DNA from: Arcticibacterium sp964021845
Lineage (GTDB): Bacteria > Bacteroidota > Bacteroidia > Cytophagales > Spirosomataceae
Length of the DNA: 64,000 nt
Direction of reading: 5' to 3'
Assembly: GCF_964021845.1 (NCBI RefSeq)
Contig: NZ_CAXHZC010000005.1
Coordinates: 186,001 to 250,000 of the forward strand
Shown here in pieces: positions 13,401-20,154 of this stretch. The translations under genes and the position numbers were made by a program. Below the pieces are notes generated by a model. The model saw only the letters and a program-made list of their open reading frames with translations. It made no database searches and was not told the DNA's origin. The first letter of the stretch is position 1, and each line of letters opens with the position of its first letter.

Positions 13401-13434
13401 TTGTGAACCAGCTAGTATAAATAAAGTAAAGTAA
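1474..13434 (+). CDS. Giant secreted repeat protein (3986 residues) with CUB and Ig/PKD-like repeats
   Basis: A probable cell-surface or matrix adhesin. The frame is preceded directly by an in-frame TAA (1471-1473), so the GTG at 1474 is the first possible start; the signal peptide is AFSVLAFLMFLCFKSFAFP. Domains in order: CBM4_9-like jelly roll (about 50-205); CUB domain (about 211-313, with LRIYDGTS); about 13 Ig/PKD-like units of roughly 75 residues built on Y-x-W-x-GPNSFSSS-x-QNP (about 435-1690, one more near 3760); a second jelly roll (about 1875-2060); 13 tandem 93-residue units (about 2252-3459); two NGQIxFxF modules that also occur near residue 510; and a C-terminal domain (about 3872-3986) ending CEPASINKVK. 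The length and repeat style recall SprB-like gliding/adhesion proteins, but no standard T9SS type A or type B domain is present. The C-terminal domain is shared with the next gene, 117 nt downstream, which is probably cotranscribed. The ligand is unknown. Confidence 0.8.
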   Translation: MSNPKGEIQKLIKLPCKGLALNAKCCRAFSVLAFLMFLCFKSFAFPIDLVTNGDFSDGRNGFSSDYDWNGFNNGDYDIDDEPGDVNNAFYDFYDHTVGTSAGEMLIANGSTNSNDDVWQNNFSVTSGQTYTLSFWYRNAYNGNLSTLGWTANGSQIGSTVVTNNSWQKITVVYTATSTGTVTFAIKEFTQESSGNIFAIDDVSILTDLPATCSGTFSDTGGSGGNYSNYEDYTTTYCASPGNNIRFTFTSFSLENRYDYLRIYDGTSVSDELFDDYTGNSSPGTITSTEGCLTIRFTSDYSVNESGWIANISCVPDPSCSDIDQVLINDLGGSSDIDITGGATLYTGQLPINWNIEATGTGSVGSMEFQVTGDANQSNIESAAPYRMPTDAVSLNWGVGTYSIKVTQYSESGGNGNVCAVEDFDLIIDDCAISNLTASSNSEVCTGETLNLSVSGGGSGAVYSWTGPNSFSSSSQNPSIANIGAAVSGNYVVTATNSGCSATASTNVSVNIAPNVTVTSQNANCGLNNGEITFSFPDQSGRTGIEFSTNNGSSYGNNVNDNIGSTTIGGFGPGTYEVWTRWGNNECPVDLGSVSVARVSGTLNTSNSDPTICLGESSTLGVSLLNGVGSVSYSWSNGLGTGSNKNVTPNSNITYSITATDSEGCTATNTIAIVVNNLPTVSIGSNSPVCAGGTINLTSAGGNNYAWTGPNSFSSNNQNPSIASVSPSNSGVYNLTVTDANSCSNNAAVNVVINSGLTVTAGVADSKICSGYALNLNASGANTYTWTGPNGFSSNSQNPTINSSTVTSSGVYTVTGTNTNSCTATATTSVTVVANNRTANNDGPKCVGSTINLTASGGDTYSWAGPNGFSSSSSNPSIANATLSNEGIYTVTVSINDACSETATTELTLYSLPNVSVTDPGTICQYDDAQLQASGGVSYAWVGPNSFSSNQQNPTVSNITNAKTGIYTVTVTNASSCSASATTELSLSFPSLVVSSDTALCAGGTINLNASGGIGYSWVGPNSFSSSSSSISIASASSSESGVYTVTVNNSLGCTATTGINVTILSTSDPILTLPSICTGDSLKLEMPGWTNYSWTGPSSFSSSDVDAFIVNSNTSNSGVYSVTVNVAGCTTTATTSVTVRALPAPVISSNEPICLGTSLNLSTGSQSSYTWKGPDSFTSSAQNPVISVSDSLVQGIYTLSVVDTYGCIDSTTHDVDVSVVYPTANNSGISCLGDNVTLNATGGSTYSWTGPNSYSSNSQNPVLSSITASDAGIYSVTVTDANGCTGTATTEIVVSIPTASATTNGPVCEGSTLILSGSNADLYDWSGPNSFTSSLRIPQINNVTLTADGVYTFTVTDSVSCTATASVIVVINPLPTVSTSNNGPTCQGQTLNLTASGGNSYSWAGPNGFLSSSQNPTIASVPAGANGIYTVQVTDINNCSSISTMDVTVNPAPTPVASATIADICVGQTLELLGSGGGTYAWTGPNSFSSSQEDPNRSNGTTDMTGIYTLVVTTVPQGCTASATVAVSVNTIPDPPIVSDVERCGPGTVTITASGCSGIYSWYSTNSSSTVLGTGASFTSPSLSSDRNYYVDCTEFTCPSSTRAEVFVDILPVPTATASVTQRHCKGSTAKFTGGGNNVSSYSWSGPTGWSSPAQSPTFLITENSDAGTYTITTTRSNGCTATATTNLTVVNNCNNICDQQYVIIPSNPAFCTSNTGQVTISATNEYQTSLDGVNWYRGSHTFGGLGVGNYFFYVRDYATQNICKNVNNTLVSTTSSYFTGADVDAASDCYAANGSIQLEGVRQSDDVTWLATLKGASVPISTLDNSTIENLTPGLYYVKVARANEFCYAERYIEVPNNGTDCTSDVFCDDDSVPNLFPNGDFGSGTDENGPVLTETQYGYSNYTCYSPWDSFYSIVYETDCDNNNHQAFQFSQATGWWDILEEDHTPGDTQGYMMVINAGYTPNIVIEKEIGDLCPNTQYNFTAWMRNISPDSPIQPDAAFIIDGVIMARSGEVRGTSWQKVGFSFKTGDNTTSALFALRNIAPGGFGNNWILDDIKVSKCPLEIELSGTTVACLGGDSEEINASIGDPYSEHTFFKWQKSDDNGATWDEVTAVAEGTYVSGVMDVSLTLPTPIVSALSGRIYRIRLATTESTIDDPQCSVYSALTQIIVPPIEVVVTEDQVKCIGSGEVTLEAIPSGGNAPYTFEWDNGLPTTATVNVNPSISTDYIVTVRDSSGCPVTDTINVTIEDQPTLTVSIGPDSVCVDGLAGITAHVVGGSGDFDFTWFSTYDTTGTWTEIVGEKDSVYHPETSVAHQIYYRVFVEDLTFDCNDALSNAVLFNVVDDPITNLNLTDVSLCLNGNVELIPTITGGTGQFEYQWEYSLDGSTSWTAMPEDTLANLTVPSDAVKVEYYRLTTTSDGNGCDSPPSDVARIEVLPIFDVDVSLIDNVVCIDGLVVLHADTSSGSGTITYQWSSSSDGSNFSTISGATDSTYSPVTSAEGLMYYQVEATASGIGCGNATSDIATVTVLPEFSVDVTVNNPLVCIGGAVELVADTTNGTGTVTYQWFDSTDDVSFSPIAGATDSNYVAPTATEGITYYRVEATADGSGCGTVVSPSVPVEVLPVFSVEIAVNNSIVCVGGMVEILADTTNGTGTVTYQWFESDDNSVFTLVPGETDSLLSVNTSVEGTRYYYVEATASGSGCGTVRSATATVEVLPVFEVEASLLSNTVCIGGAVLLNTDTTSGTGTVTYQWFSSTDGSSFNPVTDSTRNAFVPVTSAEGMMYYQVQATSSGEGCGTATSDDVTVTVLPIFDVEVSVNNAVVCIGGAVQLEADTVNGTGNITYQWLSSTDNSSFNVISGATDSVYVPNTSSEGILYYQVQATASGSGCGTVTSASASVEVLPVFSVDVTLASNTVCVGGTVELVADTVNGTGVVTYQWFESSDNSTFTPISGETDSNLIANTASVGITYYRIEATASGSGCGTVSSNSAFVEVLPVFDVDVTLLSNTVCIGGAVKLSADTTSGSGNVTYQWYESSNNSTFTPISGETDSIYYPNTSAVGSLYYRVQATAGGSGCGTVDSDNATVTVLPIFDVEVNVNNAVVCIGGAVQLEADTINGTGTVTYQWFESSDNSTFTPISGATDSVYLPNTSSEGIIYYQVQATASGSGCGTVTSASASVEVLPVFSVEVALLNNTVCLGGAVRLVADTTNGTGTVTYQWFSSSDNSTFTLMPGETDSALTANTSSEGITYYYIEATASGSGCGTVRSATASVEVLPVFEVDVSLDDNIVCQNGLVQLTSGTTSGTGTVTYQWFSSSDGSSFNPITDSTEATLIPSTASVDTLYYRLEATASGVGCGTAVSDIASVAVQPQLSIDVVPGSSEVCLGSPVTFEGNPQNGVGNITYQWQAFNGVTWQNIGSETDSVYSPSTAIAGQYQYRINSFADGVGCTDASSAPAILIVNDYPDVAVSNTDPLCIPNNGQIAFSFSNETYQDTIQFSIDGGLTYPYFTYDSLSTYSIDTLSAGTYQVFARWGDSSCPIDLGNVDLEERPAPAASVTYLDPTCTTDNGQITFTFADEATRTQIEFSLDGGVTYETPVNDNSGSVTYASLAPATYDLWVRWANDECPVDLADVTLTDHPGPVLTVSADTTICFGSTALLTASSTGGDAPIVYSWNNGLPNGNSHTVSPAADASFIVVATDSNGCTSEDTILIRVNPLPVISMTGGEYCEGDSVFLTVTGGDTYAWTGPKGFTSTIQNPSIGNVDTTNSGFYIVQVTDLNSCQTIDSVNVIVNPAPEAPIVTNANRCGPGVLTLTASGCSGTITWFDNQFSNSIVGFGTTFETKSLVATANYFASCTSTSNCESFNRALAVAEIRETSNAEVITVNSTCVGEVPLDNGILIATGFREGETYSFSEGSTFDASTAIPATPAVIPSNGRMYETIDNPSGVTTYYTVRILSRDGCPVDHTVEFERQCDDCLPFCEPASINKVK
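8230..11850 (+). repeat. Tandem array of 13 coding units of 93 codons (279 nt)
   Basis: Inside the giant gene, units begin near 8230, 8509, 8788, 9067, 9346, 9625, 9904, 10183, 10462, 10741, 11020, 11299 and 11578. The core units carry VCIGGAVxLxADTxNGTG, TYQWFxSSDNSxF, GxTDS, YYxVxATASGSGCGT and end VEVLP. Units 3-12 are the most alike. A three-unit (837-nt) superperiod is visible: units 5, 8 and 11 start VFSV; units 6, 9 and 12 start VF[ED]V; units 7 and 10 start IFDVEV. Such an array can expand or contract by recombination. Confidence 0.9.
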
Positions 13435-13551
13435 AAATTGATGTCGAGAGACTTACAATATAGATTTTCATAAGACACACACACCTAAAAGGTTTTGCAA
13501 CCCCCATGTATAAAATAAATTTTAAACATTATTTAATTCAAATCAAATCAA

Positions 13552-16506
13552 ATGGAATTATTGATTAAAAACAGAGAAAAGCTCGCCATGAAAGGGCTTG
13601 GACGGTTTGGATTCATTCTTTTATCTGCTTGCTTATTAATTTTAGCGAATACTAAAGTCTTCGCCCAAACTGAGTGTGCCGAAAAAATTGAATTTACTGT
13701 CCAATCTATTGACGAATCTGCGGAAGGCGTAGGTGACGCTAAATTAGTGTTGTCTGGTGTACCAGCCAATGATTATATTGTAGACTATTCTTCAGGTACT
13801 ACCTATTCGGGTACACCTTCAGCCACTTACGGTTCGCTTACTGCAGCCTCTGAGACAAATACCTTAGGGCGTTATATTGCTACAGGTTTGGCAAATCCAG
13901 CAACTCCTGCCGGGCAGCAATACACAGTAAGAGTGCAAATGCCTGACAATAGCTGTTATTCTGATTCAACTATTGTATTACCTAGAGTTAACTGGTCAGC
14001 AGAACCAGATTATACTGATCTAGATGTGACGGTAGCTAAAAGTGGTGACGCCACTACAGTAGGTGCCACTGTGATAGTGACCGTCTCTGTAACAAACGAC
14101 GACTCTAATGCAGGTGTAAATACGGTAGATGCTACAGGTGTTGAAATTGTTATAAACGAACCAGCTTCTGGATTGGTTTATAATGCGGGTACATCGAATA
14201 CCGGAGGTAATGGAACTTACGATGAAGGTACGCTAATTTGGAGTGTGGGAACTGTTCCTGCTGGAGCTACTTATACGTTAGAATTAACTTATACAGTTAA
14301 TGAAAGAGGTGTTTTTCAAATTGGTTCTGAGGTGAAAACTACCACAGGGACAGTAGAAGAATTAGATTCTATGCCTTTAGATGAAGGTGGAGGAAGTGCT
14401 TTTGAAGATGAAGACGATGAGAGTTCTACGTGTATCTCTACTCCTTGGGATTGGTGTACCACTGATTCATTTGATTTTACTTTAATAAGTGATGTTTATA
14501 CAGGTATTACATGGCAGAAAGATGGTTCCGATATTACAGTATCTGTACCAGGAGAATATACAATTAATGCTGATGGATCTTTAACTATATTATCTGTAGG
14601 TTCTTATAATTTTAGATACGATCATCCAACGAATACTAGTTGTGATGCAGTAGGATGTTGTCCTATAGATATTGTACAAGGTGTTAGACCTGACTTATTA
14701 GATATGCCGCCAGCAGCTATCTGCTTAAGTGAGACACTTCCTACAGTATTAGCTCAAGATGATACTGCTCCTGGAGATTATGATTCTGATAGAGGTCAAG
14801 TAGTTTATCAGTGGTTTAATGATAATGGAACAGATAATCCTACTACAGATACTATTGTAGGTCAAACTACTTTGACATTAGATTTATCTACCTTACCTCA
14901 AACTGCAGGTACATATCATTATAAAATTAAAGCTTTAGACGAACTTCATGCCACATGTATAGACTCTACTACATTTGAATTTGTAATTACTGATATAGAG
15001 AAGCCAATCGCTTCTTCTAATACACCTATTTGTGAAGAAGAACAGATTGAGTTAACCGTTACCAATATGACAGATTACCCTGGAGTTGATTATGACTTTA
15101 ACTGGTGGTATGAAGCCGATTCTGCTGTTACATTTGCAGCGGTAGGTGATAGTGTTGGAATTTTAGATGCGGATCCTGTAACACATTCTGGAGATTATGT
15201 AGTACAGGTTTCTCAAACTTTTACGAGTCCATTTACTTCTGGTTCCGTTGATACATATTGTGCAAAGACGGATACCGTAACTATGTTAGTTAATCCTCTT
15301 CCAGCTCCTCCTGTAATGAAAGATAGTACTTACTGTCAATTTGAGGAGATTGCTGAATTGATTGAACACGTTGTAGATTCTACAGGTGGTGATTTCCTAA
15401 GTTGGTATCAAACTACTGCTTTAGACCCACCATTTTCAACAACAGCTTTCGCCTCTAATAAACCAGATTCTTCTATAGCTGGACAGTTCGGACCATATTA
15501 TGTTACGCAAACTGACGGCAATGGTTGTGAGTCTTATCCTGATTCATTTGTAGTAAATATTAACGCTTTACCCGAACCGCCAGTGGTATATGACTTGGCA
15601 TACTGTGAAGGTGCCGAAACTACCTTACCTTTAACTGCAACTCCACTTTCTGGAGACTATACACTAACTTGGTATGATGACACATTAGCTACTGGAGCTG
15701 GAGGAACGCCAGCAGATCCAGTAATTCCTACACCAGATGCTTCTGCAGTAGATACACTTAGGTTTTATGTAACACAGACCTTCGGAACTACAAGTTGTGA
15801 ATCTTACAATGCGGAACTCATAGTCTATATTAAAGATACGCCAGAGAGACCTGGCTTTGAAGACCCTGTGTATTGTTTAGATGAAACAGCAATCTCCCTA
15901 GATAATCATTTAACGCCATCTCCAGTAAGTATAACGTCTCCTTCAGATACATATACACACTGGACTTACCCAGGCTTTACAGATGATGGAGTGGCAGTAC
16001 CAACACCTACCACTACTGACGCTGGTTCGAGTTACGGGCTGGTATGGGAAGAATGGGAGTATTCAGTTCCGGATGGAGCAGGAGGTTCTACTACCTTATC
16101 TTGTGAAGGCCCAATGGAAGATCTTCGTGTGATTGTTAATCCAAAACCGAATATTGAGCCTATCGCAGTAAACGCACTTTGTGTGGGTGATGCAGCTCAA
16201 GACGACGCAAGGTTATATATTACGGACTATCGTGATTCAGATGTGTTATTATGGCACCCAGGTGCTGTATTTGACGCTGGTGCTGTGAGTGAACCTTCTC
16301 AAACAGGAACTGACATGAGAGCAAACGGTGGAGCCTTTGCTTCTAACTTAACAAACCCTACAGTGGGGTCTGGCCCAACTACTTATGCTATTCAAATAAC
16401 AAATGAGTTTGGTTGTGTAGAAACTGGCACCGTGGATTTAACAGAGAAAGATTGTGTGTGCCCTGGAGGGTATTGTGAGCCAGCAAGCATCACAAGAACA
16501 CTATAA
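13552..16506 (+). CDS. Secreted DUF11/Ig-like repeat protein sharing its C-terminal domain with the giant protein
   Basis: A 984-residue exported protein. The signal peptide is GFILLSACLLILANTKVFAQ, followed by TEC; a start at ATG 13588 would give a tidier signal than ATG 13552. After an N-terminal domain (about 40-150) comes a DUF11-type module (about 155-270, VTVSVTNDDS...VDATGVEIVINEP), a cysteine-rich Ig-like module (about 285-380, CDAVGCCPIDI) and several further Ig-like modules, each opening with a YCxxE-type cysteine (for example AYCEGAETTLPLT). The last 110 residues, including CVGDAAQDDARLYITDYRDS and the end CVCPGGYCEPASITRTL, align by eye with the C-terminus of the upstream giant protein. 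No T9SS type A tail is present. A strong hairpin terminator follows. It probably acts at the cell surface with its neighbours; the exact role is unknown. Confidence 0.75.
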   Translation: MELLIKNREKLAMKGLGRFGFILLSACLLILANTKVFAQTECAEKIEFTVQSIDESAEGVGDAKLVLSGVPANDYIVDYSSGTTYSGTPSATYGSLTAASETNTLGRYIATGLANPATPAGQQYTVRVQMPDNSCYSDSTIVLPRVNWSAEPDYTDLDVTVAKSGDATTVGATVIVTVSVTNDDSNAGVNTVDATGVEIVINEPASGLVYNAGTSNTGGNGTYDEGTLIWSVGTVPAGATYTLELTYTVNERGVFQIGSEVKTTTGTVEELDSMPLDEGGGSAFEDEDDESSTCISTPWDWCTTDSFDFTLISDVYTGITWQKDGSDITVSVPGEYTINADGSLTILSVGSYNFRYDHPTNTSCDAVGCCPIDIVQGVRPDLLDMPPAAICLSETLPTVLAQDDTAPGDYDSDRGQVVYQWFNDNGTDNPTTDTIVGQTTLTLDLSTLPQTAGTYHYKIKALDELHATCIDSTTFEFVITDIEKPIASSNTPICEEEQIELTVTNMTDYPGVDYDFNWWYEADSAVTFAAVGDSVGILDADPVTHSGDYVVQVSQTFTSPFTSGSVDTYCAKTDTVTMLVNPLPAPPVMKDSTYCQFEEIAELIEHVVDSTGGDFLSWYQTTALDPPFSTTAFASNKPDSSIAGQFGPYYVTQTDGNGCESYPDSFVVNINALPEPPVVYDLAYCEGAETTLPLTATPLSGDYTLTWYDDTLATGAGGTPADPVIPTPDASAVDTLRFYVTQTFGTTSCESYNAELIVYIKDTPERPGFEDPVYCLDETAISLDNHLTPSPVSITSPSDTYTHWTYPGFTDDGVAVPTPTTTDAGSSYGLVWEEWEYSVPDGAGGSTTLSCEGPMEDLRVIVNPKPNIEPIAVNALCVGDAAQDDARLYITDYRDSDVLLWHPGAVFDAGAVSEPSQTGTDMRANGGAFASNLTNPTVGSGPTTYAIQITNEFGCVETGTVDLTEKDCVCPGGYCEPASITRTL

Positions 16507-16526
16507 GATTTATTTTATACTTTGAA

Positions 16527-16561
16527 GCTAGTCCAGGAGGAATCCTGGGCTAGCTTTCTTT
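16527..16561 (+). terminator. Rho-independent terminator after the 984-residue protein gene
   Basis: A 12-bp stem, GCTAGTCCAGGA with TCCTGGGCTAGC (one G-T pair), closes a GGAA loop and is followed by TTTCTTT. It lies 20 nt after the stop codon and separates the first two surface-protein genes from the third. Confidence 0.88.
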
Positions 16562-16634
16562 AAAGCCTTTGATTTTTTTAAAAGGCATTCTACTACTTAC
16601 TTAAAAACAACTTCCTGATATAATAAGAATTAGA

Positions 16635-18632
16635 ATGAATTATGGAAACCCAAATATTTTGAGTTCCGCTGTCACTACAATAAAACAAGTGTTTATTGGG
16701 TGTCTTTTTCTTCTAAGTATTCTTCCAGCTTTTTCTCAGCAAGATGCCAATACCCTAAAGATAAACAGTTGCAAAGTTCCTACGTTTAGCGTAGGAGGAA
16801 AAAACGTTACCAACGCTAAAACTAGTGATGGTAAAATTATTATTTCCGGTATTGAAAATGCTACTCATTTTGAAATCCTAGAAAACAACACACCATTCGA
16901 TTTTTCACTGGCTTCTGAGCTAGTTGAAGGTCAGTCAAGCGTTGAGATAAAAGGTATAAAAAATCCAAGTCTTGATGCTGTATACAAAATAAAGCTCTAT
17001 AATAAGACAGAGCAATGTTCTACAGAGCAATCCGTACATCTTTCTCATATTAATTTTGCTGAAAAGCTAGACTATACACAGATAGAGGTAATTCAAGGAG
17101 TAGATAACCCTTCCCCTGAAATTGGCGATATCATAACCTTTACTACCATAGTTCAAAATAACGGAGGGCAAGCAGCTACTAATCTTGAGCTAAAACAGTT
17201 CTTTTCCGAATCATTAGAACTAGTTTATTTCTTTGCAGATATAGGAGAATTTACACCCATAGGTAATGTTTGGCAAATAGGAAATTTGAAACCTGGACAG
17301 CAGCCGAAGCTTATCATAAGAGCTCGAGTTAAAGAGCAGGGTTTGTCATACCTTACCTCTTATGTTTCAAAGGCAAATAGTTATACTATTTTTTACGGAC
17401 AGCAGCTACCTACACAAGATAACTCACACGCTATTGCAGCTACCAGTTGTGTATCAGTGCCCATTGCCATAAAAAAAGACGAAGTGTATAGAGTAAGTTT
17501 AGACAGTTATGCTAACCTTACGTGGTATTATAAAGACGCGGCAGGTAATTTTTCAGCCATTAATGAAACTACAAACTCAACCATTGCAGAAATTAATGCC
17601 GACAGCTCTTTAAGTATAAAGCAAGGTGGCGAGTACACCTATACTAAACAGATAGGAGAATGTACATTTAACTCCTGCTGCCCTATTCTAGTGGAGAGCT
17701 GTAAGGGCCCTGCCATTGTAGTAGATTCTGTTTATTGTAACACCACAGTAGATAGTTATAGCATGGTGGTTCACCTTGTTAATGATAATTGGAGTGTGGT
17801 AGAGAAAGTTTACTATGCCTTATCTAACCTTAGTTTTCCTGTATTAACAAACTTTTTAAGGCGATTGAATATTTTACCACTTACCTCAAGTTCAGGATAT
17901 GTTACTTCTCTTGGAGGAGGGTATTATAGGGTAGACAATATTCCAGCTTTTATGCCTAATGTAACTCTGGTGTCCACCGATATGAGTGGTGAGTGTCGTT
18001 CTTTCAAAATTGTAAATGCTCCAGATTGTAATGGACAATTAATGCAAATGCCAGAACTGGCAAGTACAGTAGAATATTACAGTCCAGCTAGAGTTATGCC
18101 ATCGCTCAAAGTAGAGAATGATGGAGGTAAAAAAGTGAAGACTTATTGGTATTCTGACGAGCTTGGTATTAACCAGGTTGGCAAAGGGAATTCTTTCCGA
18201 CCAGATAAAGTAGGGAAGTATTTTGTAGCTTTTTATGATAAAAAGAATGACACAAGGAGTGCCTTGGTAGAAGCCGAAGTGAAGAGCTTAGTAGACGAGG
18301 TTCCTGGTGAATTTGTAAACATAAGTGTTTGTGATTGTGAAAGCTCATCAATGATTCCAACAGGTACTTCAGAAGCTATAACAGTAGCCAAAATTTATCC
18401 TAACCCGGTTAAAGATGACTTAAACGTGGATTATTTAATTCCTAAGACTGCTAGAAGTGCTGATGTGTTTGTATTCAGTATTAATGGGAAGCAGTTGGGC
18501 TCATATGTTCTGGATTTGAAAAAGGATTCAGAAAAAATTGATGTTTCTTCTTGGCCAGATGGTTTGTATATTCTTACCATGGCGGTAGATGGCGAAAAGA
18601 AGTTAACACAGCGTTTTGTGGTCCGTCAGTAA
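16635..18632 (+). CDS. Secreted DUF11-type protein with T9SS type A C-terminal sorting domain
   Basis: A 665-residue protein with a signal peptide (VFIGCLFLLSILPAFSQQ). Its first two thirds follow the plan of the upstream 984-residue protein: an N-terminal module (about 40-140), a DUF11-like module (about 150-255, GDIITFTTIVQNNGGQAATN) and a cysteine-rich Ig-like module (about 265-355) with CTFNSCCPILVESC, matching CDAVGCCPIDI next door. It ends in a classic T9SS type A domain (about 585-665: KIYPNPVKDDLNVDY, SINGKQLGSY, WPDGLYILTM, RFVVRQ). The protein should thus cross the outer membrane through the type IX system and be released or anchored at the surface. It sits 128 nt downstream of a terminator, so it probably has its own promoter. 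A partner role with the two large proteins is inferred from position and partial paralogy. Confidence 0.8.
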   Translation: MNYGNPNILSSAVTTIKQVFIGCLFLLSILPAFSQQDANTLKINSCKVPTFSVGGKNVTNAKTSDGKIIISGIENATHFEILENNTPFDFSLASELVEGQSSVEIKGIKNPSLDAVYKIKLYNKTEQCSTEQSVHLSHINFAEKLDYTQIEVIQGVDNPSPEIGDIITFTTIVQNNGGQAATNLELKQFFSESLELVYFFADIGEFTPIGNVWQIGNLKPGQQPKLIIRARVKEQGLSYLTSYVSKANSYTIFYGQQLPTQDNSHAIAATSCVSVPIAIKKDEVYRVSLDSYANLTWYYKDAAGNFSAINETTNSTIAEINADSSLSIKQGGEYTYTKQIGECTFNSCCPILVESCKGPAIVVDSVYCNTTVDSYSMVVHLVNDNWSVVEKVYYALSNLSFPVLTNFLRRLNILPLTSSSGYVTSLGGGYYRVDNIPAFMPNVTLVSTDMSGECRSFKIVNAPDCNGQLMQMPELASTVEYYSPARVMPSLKVENDGGKKVKTYWYSDELGINQVGKGNSFRPDKVGKYFVAFYDKKNDTRSALVEAEVKSLVDEVPGEFVNISVCDCESSSMIPTGTSEAITVAKIYPNPVKDDLNVDYLIPKTARSADVFVFSINGKQLGSYVLDLKKDSEKIDVSSWPDGLYILTMAVDGEKKLTQRFVVRQ

Positions 18633-18767
18633 AGTAAGCATCTAATTTTCCGACTTAAACGGAATGATTTCTCCCTCATTTGATGTTCTTCCATTCCAGA
18701 ATCCTTTCTTTTGGAAAGACCGAAAGATTGATTTGCTTTGCAAACTCCAAATTAAAGAAAAACCTAG

Positions 18768-20144
18768 ATGTCAAAAAAGATAGAGAATCTCACGCCACGC
18801 CAAATCGTAGAAGAGCTTGATAAATATATCATTGGTCAAACAGACGCTAAGAAAAACGTAGCGATAGCTCTTAGAAATAGATGGCGTAGGATGAATGCTG
18901 ACGAAGGGATTCGTGGCGAGATAGTTCCTAATAATATATTGATGATTGGTTCTACGGGTGTGGGTAAGACAGAGATTGCTAGAAGGCTAGCAAAAATAGC
19001 AGACGCCCCTTTTACAAAGGTCGAAGCCTCAAAATTTACAGAAGTAGGTTATGTAGGACGTGATGTAGAAAGCATGGTACGTGACTTGGTGGAACATTCG
19101 GTCAATTTAGTTAAAACAGCCAAAAAGGAAGAAGTAAAGATAAAAGCAGCAGATACGGTAGAAGAATTAATATTGGATATTCTTATCCCACCAATGTCTA
19201 AGAAAGCTCAAGTTGGCATTCCTGAAGGTGTAGCTTCAACAAAAGAAGAAGAGCTGAATGAGAAAACGAGGGAATCTTTTAGAGGAAAACTGAAGAGAGG
19301 AGAATTAGACGAAAGGAAGATTGAAATCAATGTTCAAAACTCTTCTGCTTCGCCAATTGGTGTAATGGGCGGGCCTATTGATGATGTTTCCATGATGAAT
19401 ATTCAGGAAATGATAGGTGGCATGATGCCAAAGAAAAATAAGAAAAGGAAGTTGCCTATTTCAGAAGCTAGAAAGATTCTTTTAGAAGAAGAATCTGCAA
19501 AACTCATTGATATGGATGAGGTAAAAGAAGAAGCTATCTGGAAAGCTGAAAACCTTGGGATGATATTTATTGATGAGATAGATAAGATAGCAGCAGGTGG
19601 AGGTAAAAGTGGTCCTGATGTAAGCCGTGAAGGTGTGCAGCGAGACATGCTACCCATAGTAGAAGGTTCTACGGTAAACACAAAACATGGATCTATAAAT
19701 ACAGACCATATCCTATTTATAGCTGCGGGAGCTTTTCATGTTTCCAAACCTTCTGATTTAATTCCTGAACTACAAGGGCGTTTTCCTATAAGGGTGGAGT
19801 TAGAGTCTTTGACAGAAGAAAACTTCTATCAAATACTTAGTAAACCTAAAAATGCCTTAACTAAACAGTATGTAGCTATGCTGAAAGCCGAAGGAGTAGA
19901 TTTAGAATTTAACGATGAAGCTCTTAAGGAACTTGCAAAAATAGCTTTTGAGGCAAATAGCGAAGTAGAAAATATAGGAGCAAGGAGGTTACAAACGGTC
20001 ATGAGTCATTTACTAAATGAAATCCTGTTTGACGTTCCAGATAAGATAGAATCAGGCTCTAAATTGCTGATTGATAAAGAAAAAGTAACGGAAAGGCTTT
20101 CTGGTCTTGTTAAGAATAAAGATTTGAGTCAGTACATTTTGTAG
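18768..20144 (+). CDS. hslU: ATP-dependent protease ATPase subunit HslU (ClpY)
   Basis: The AAA+ unfoldase of the HslUV protease, which unfolds substrates and feeds them to the HslV peptidase in the cytoplasm. The protein has 458 residues, normal for the family. It starts LTPRQIVEELDKYIIGQ, typical of HslU. The Walker A motif is GSTGVGKTE (about residue 62-70), Walker B is MIFIDEIDKI (about 265), and an I-domain insertion lies between them. The GARRLQTV sensor-2 arginine motif and the C-terminal DLSQYIL tail, which docks into HslV, are all present. hslV is not in the window, unlike the usual hslVU pair of proteobacteria. The downstream gene is convergent, with a gap of 10 nt. Confidence 0.97.
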   Translation: MSKKIENLTPRQIVEELDKYIIGQTDAKKNVAIALRNRWRRMNADEGIRGEIVPNNILMIGSTGVGKTEIARRLAKIADAPFTKVEASKFTEVGYVGRDVESMVRDLVEHSVNLVKTAKKEEVKIKAADTVEELILDILIPPMSKKAQVGIPEGVASTKEEELNEKTRESFRGKLKRGELDERKIEINVQNSSASPIGVMGGPIDDVSMMNIQEMIGGMMPKKNKKRKLPISEARKILLEEESAKLIDMDEVKEEAIWKAENLGMIFIDEIDKIAAGGGKSGPDVSREGVQRDMLPIVEGSTVNTKHGSINTDHILFIAAGAFHVSKPSDLIPELQGRFPIRVELESLTEENFYQILSKPKNALTKQYVAMLKAEGVDLEFNDEALKELAKIAFEANSEVENIGARRLQTVMSHLLNEILFDVPDKIESGSKLLIDKEKVTERLSGLVKNKDLSQYIL

Positions 20145-20154
20145 TTAATTCAAC

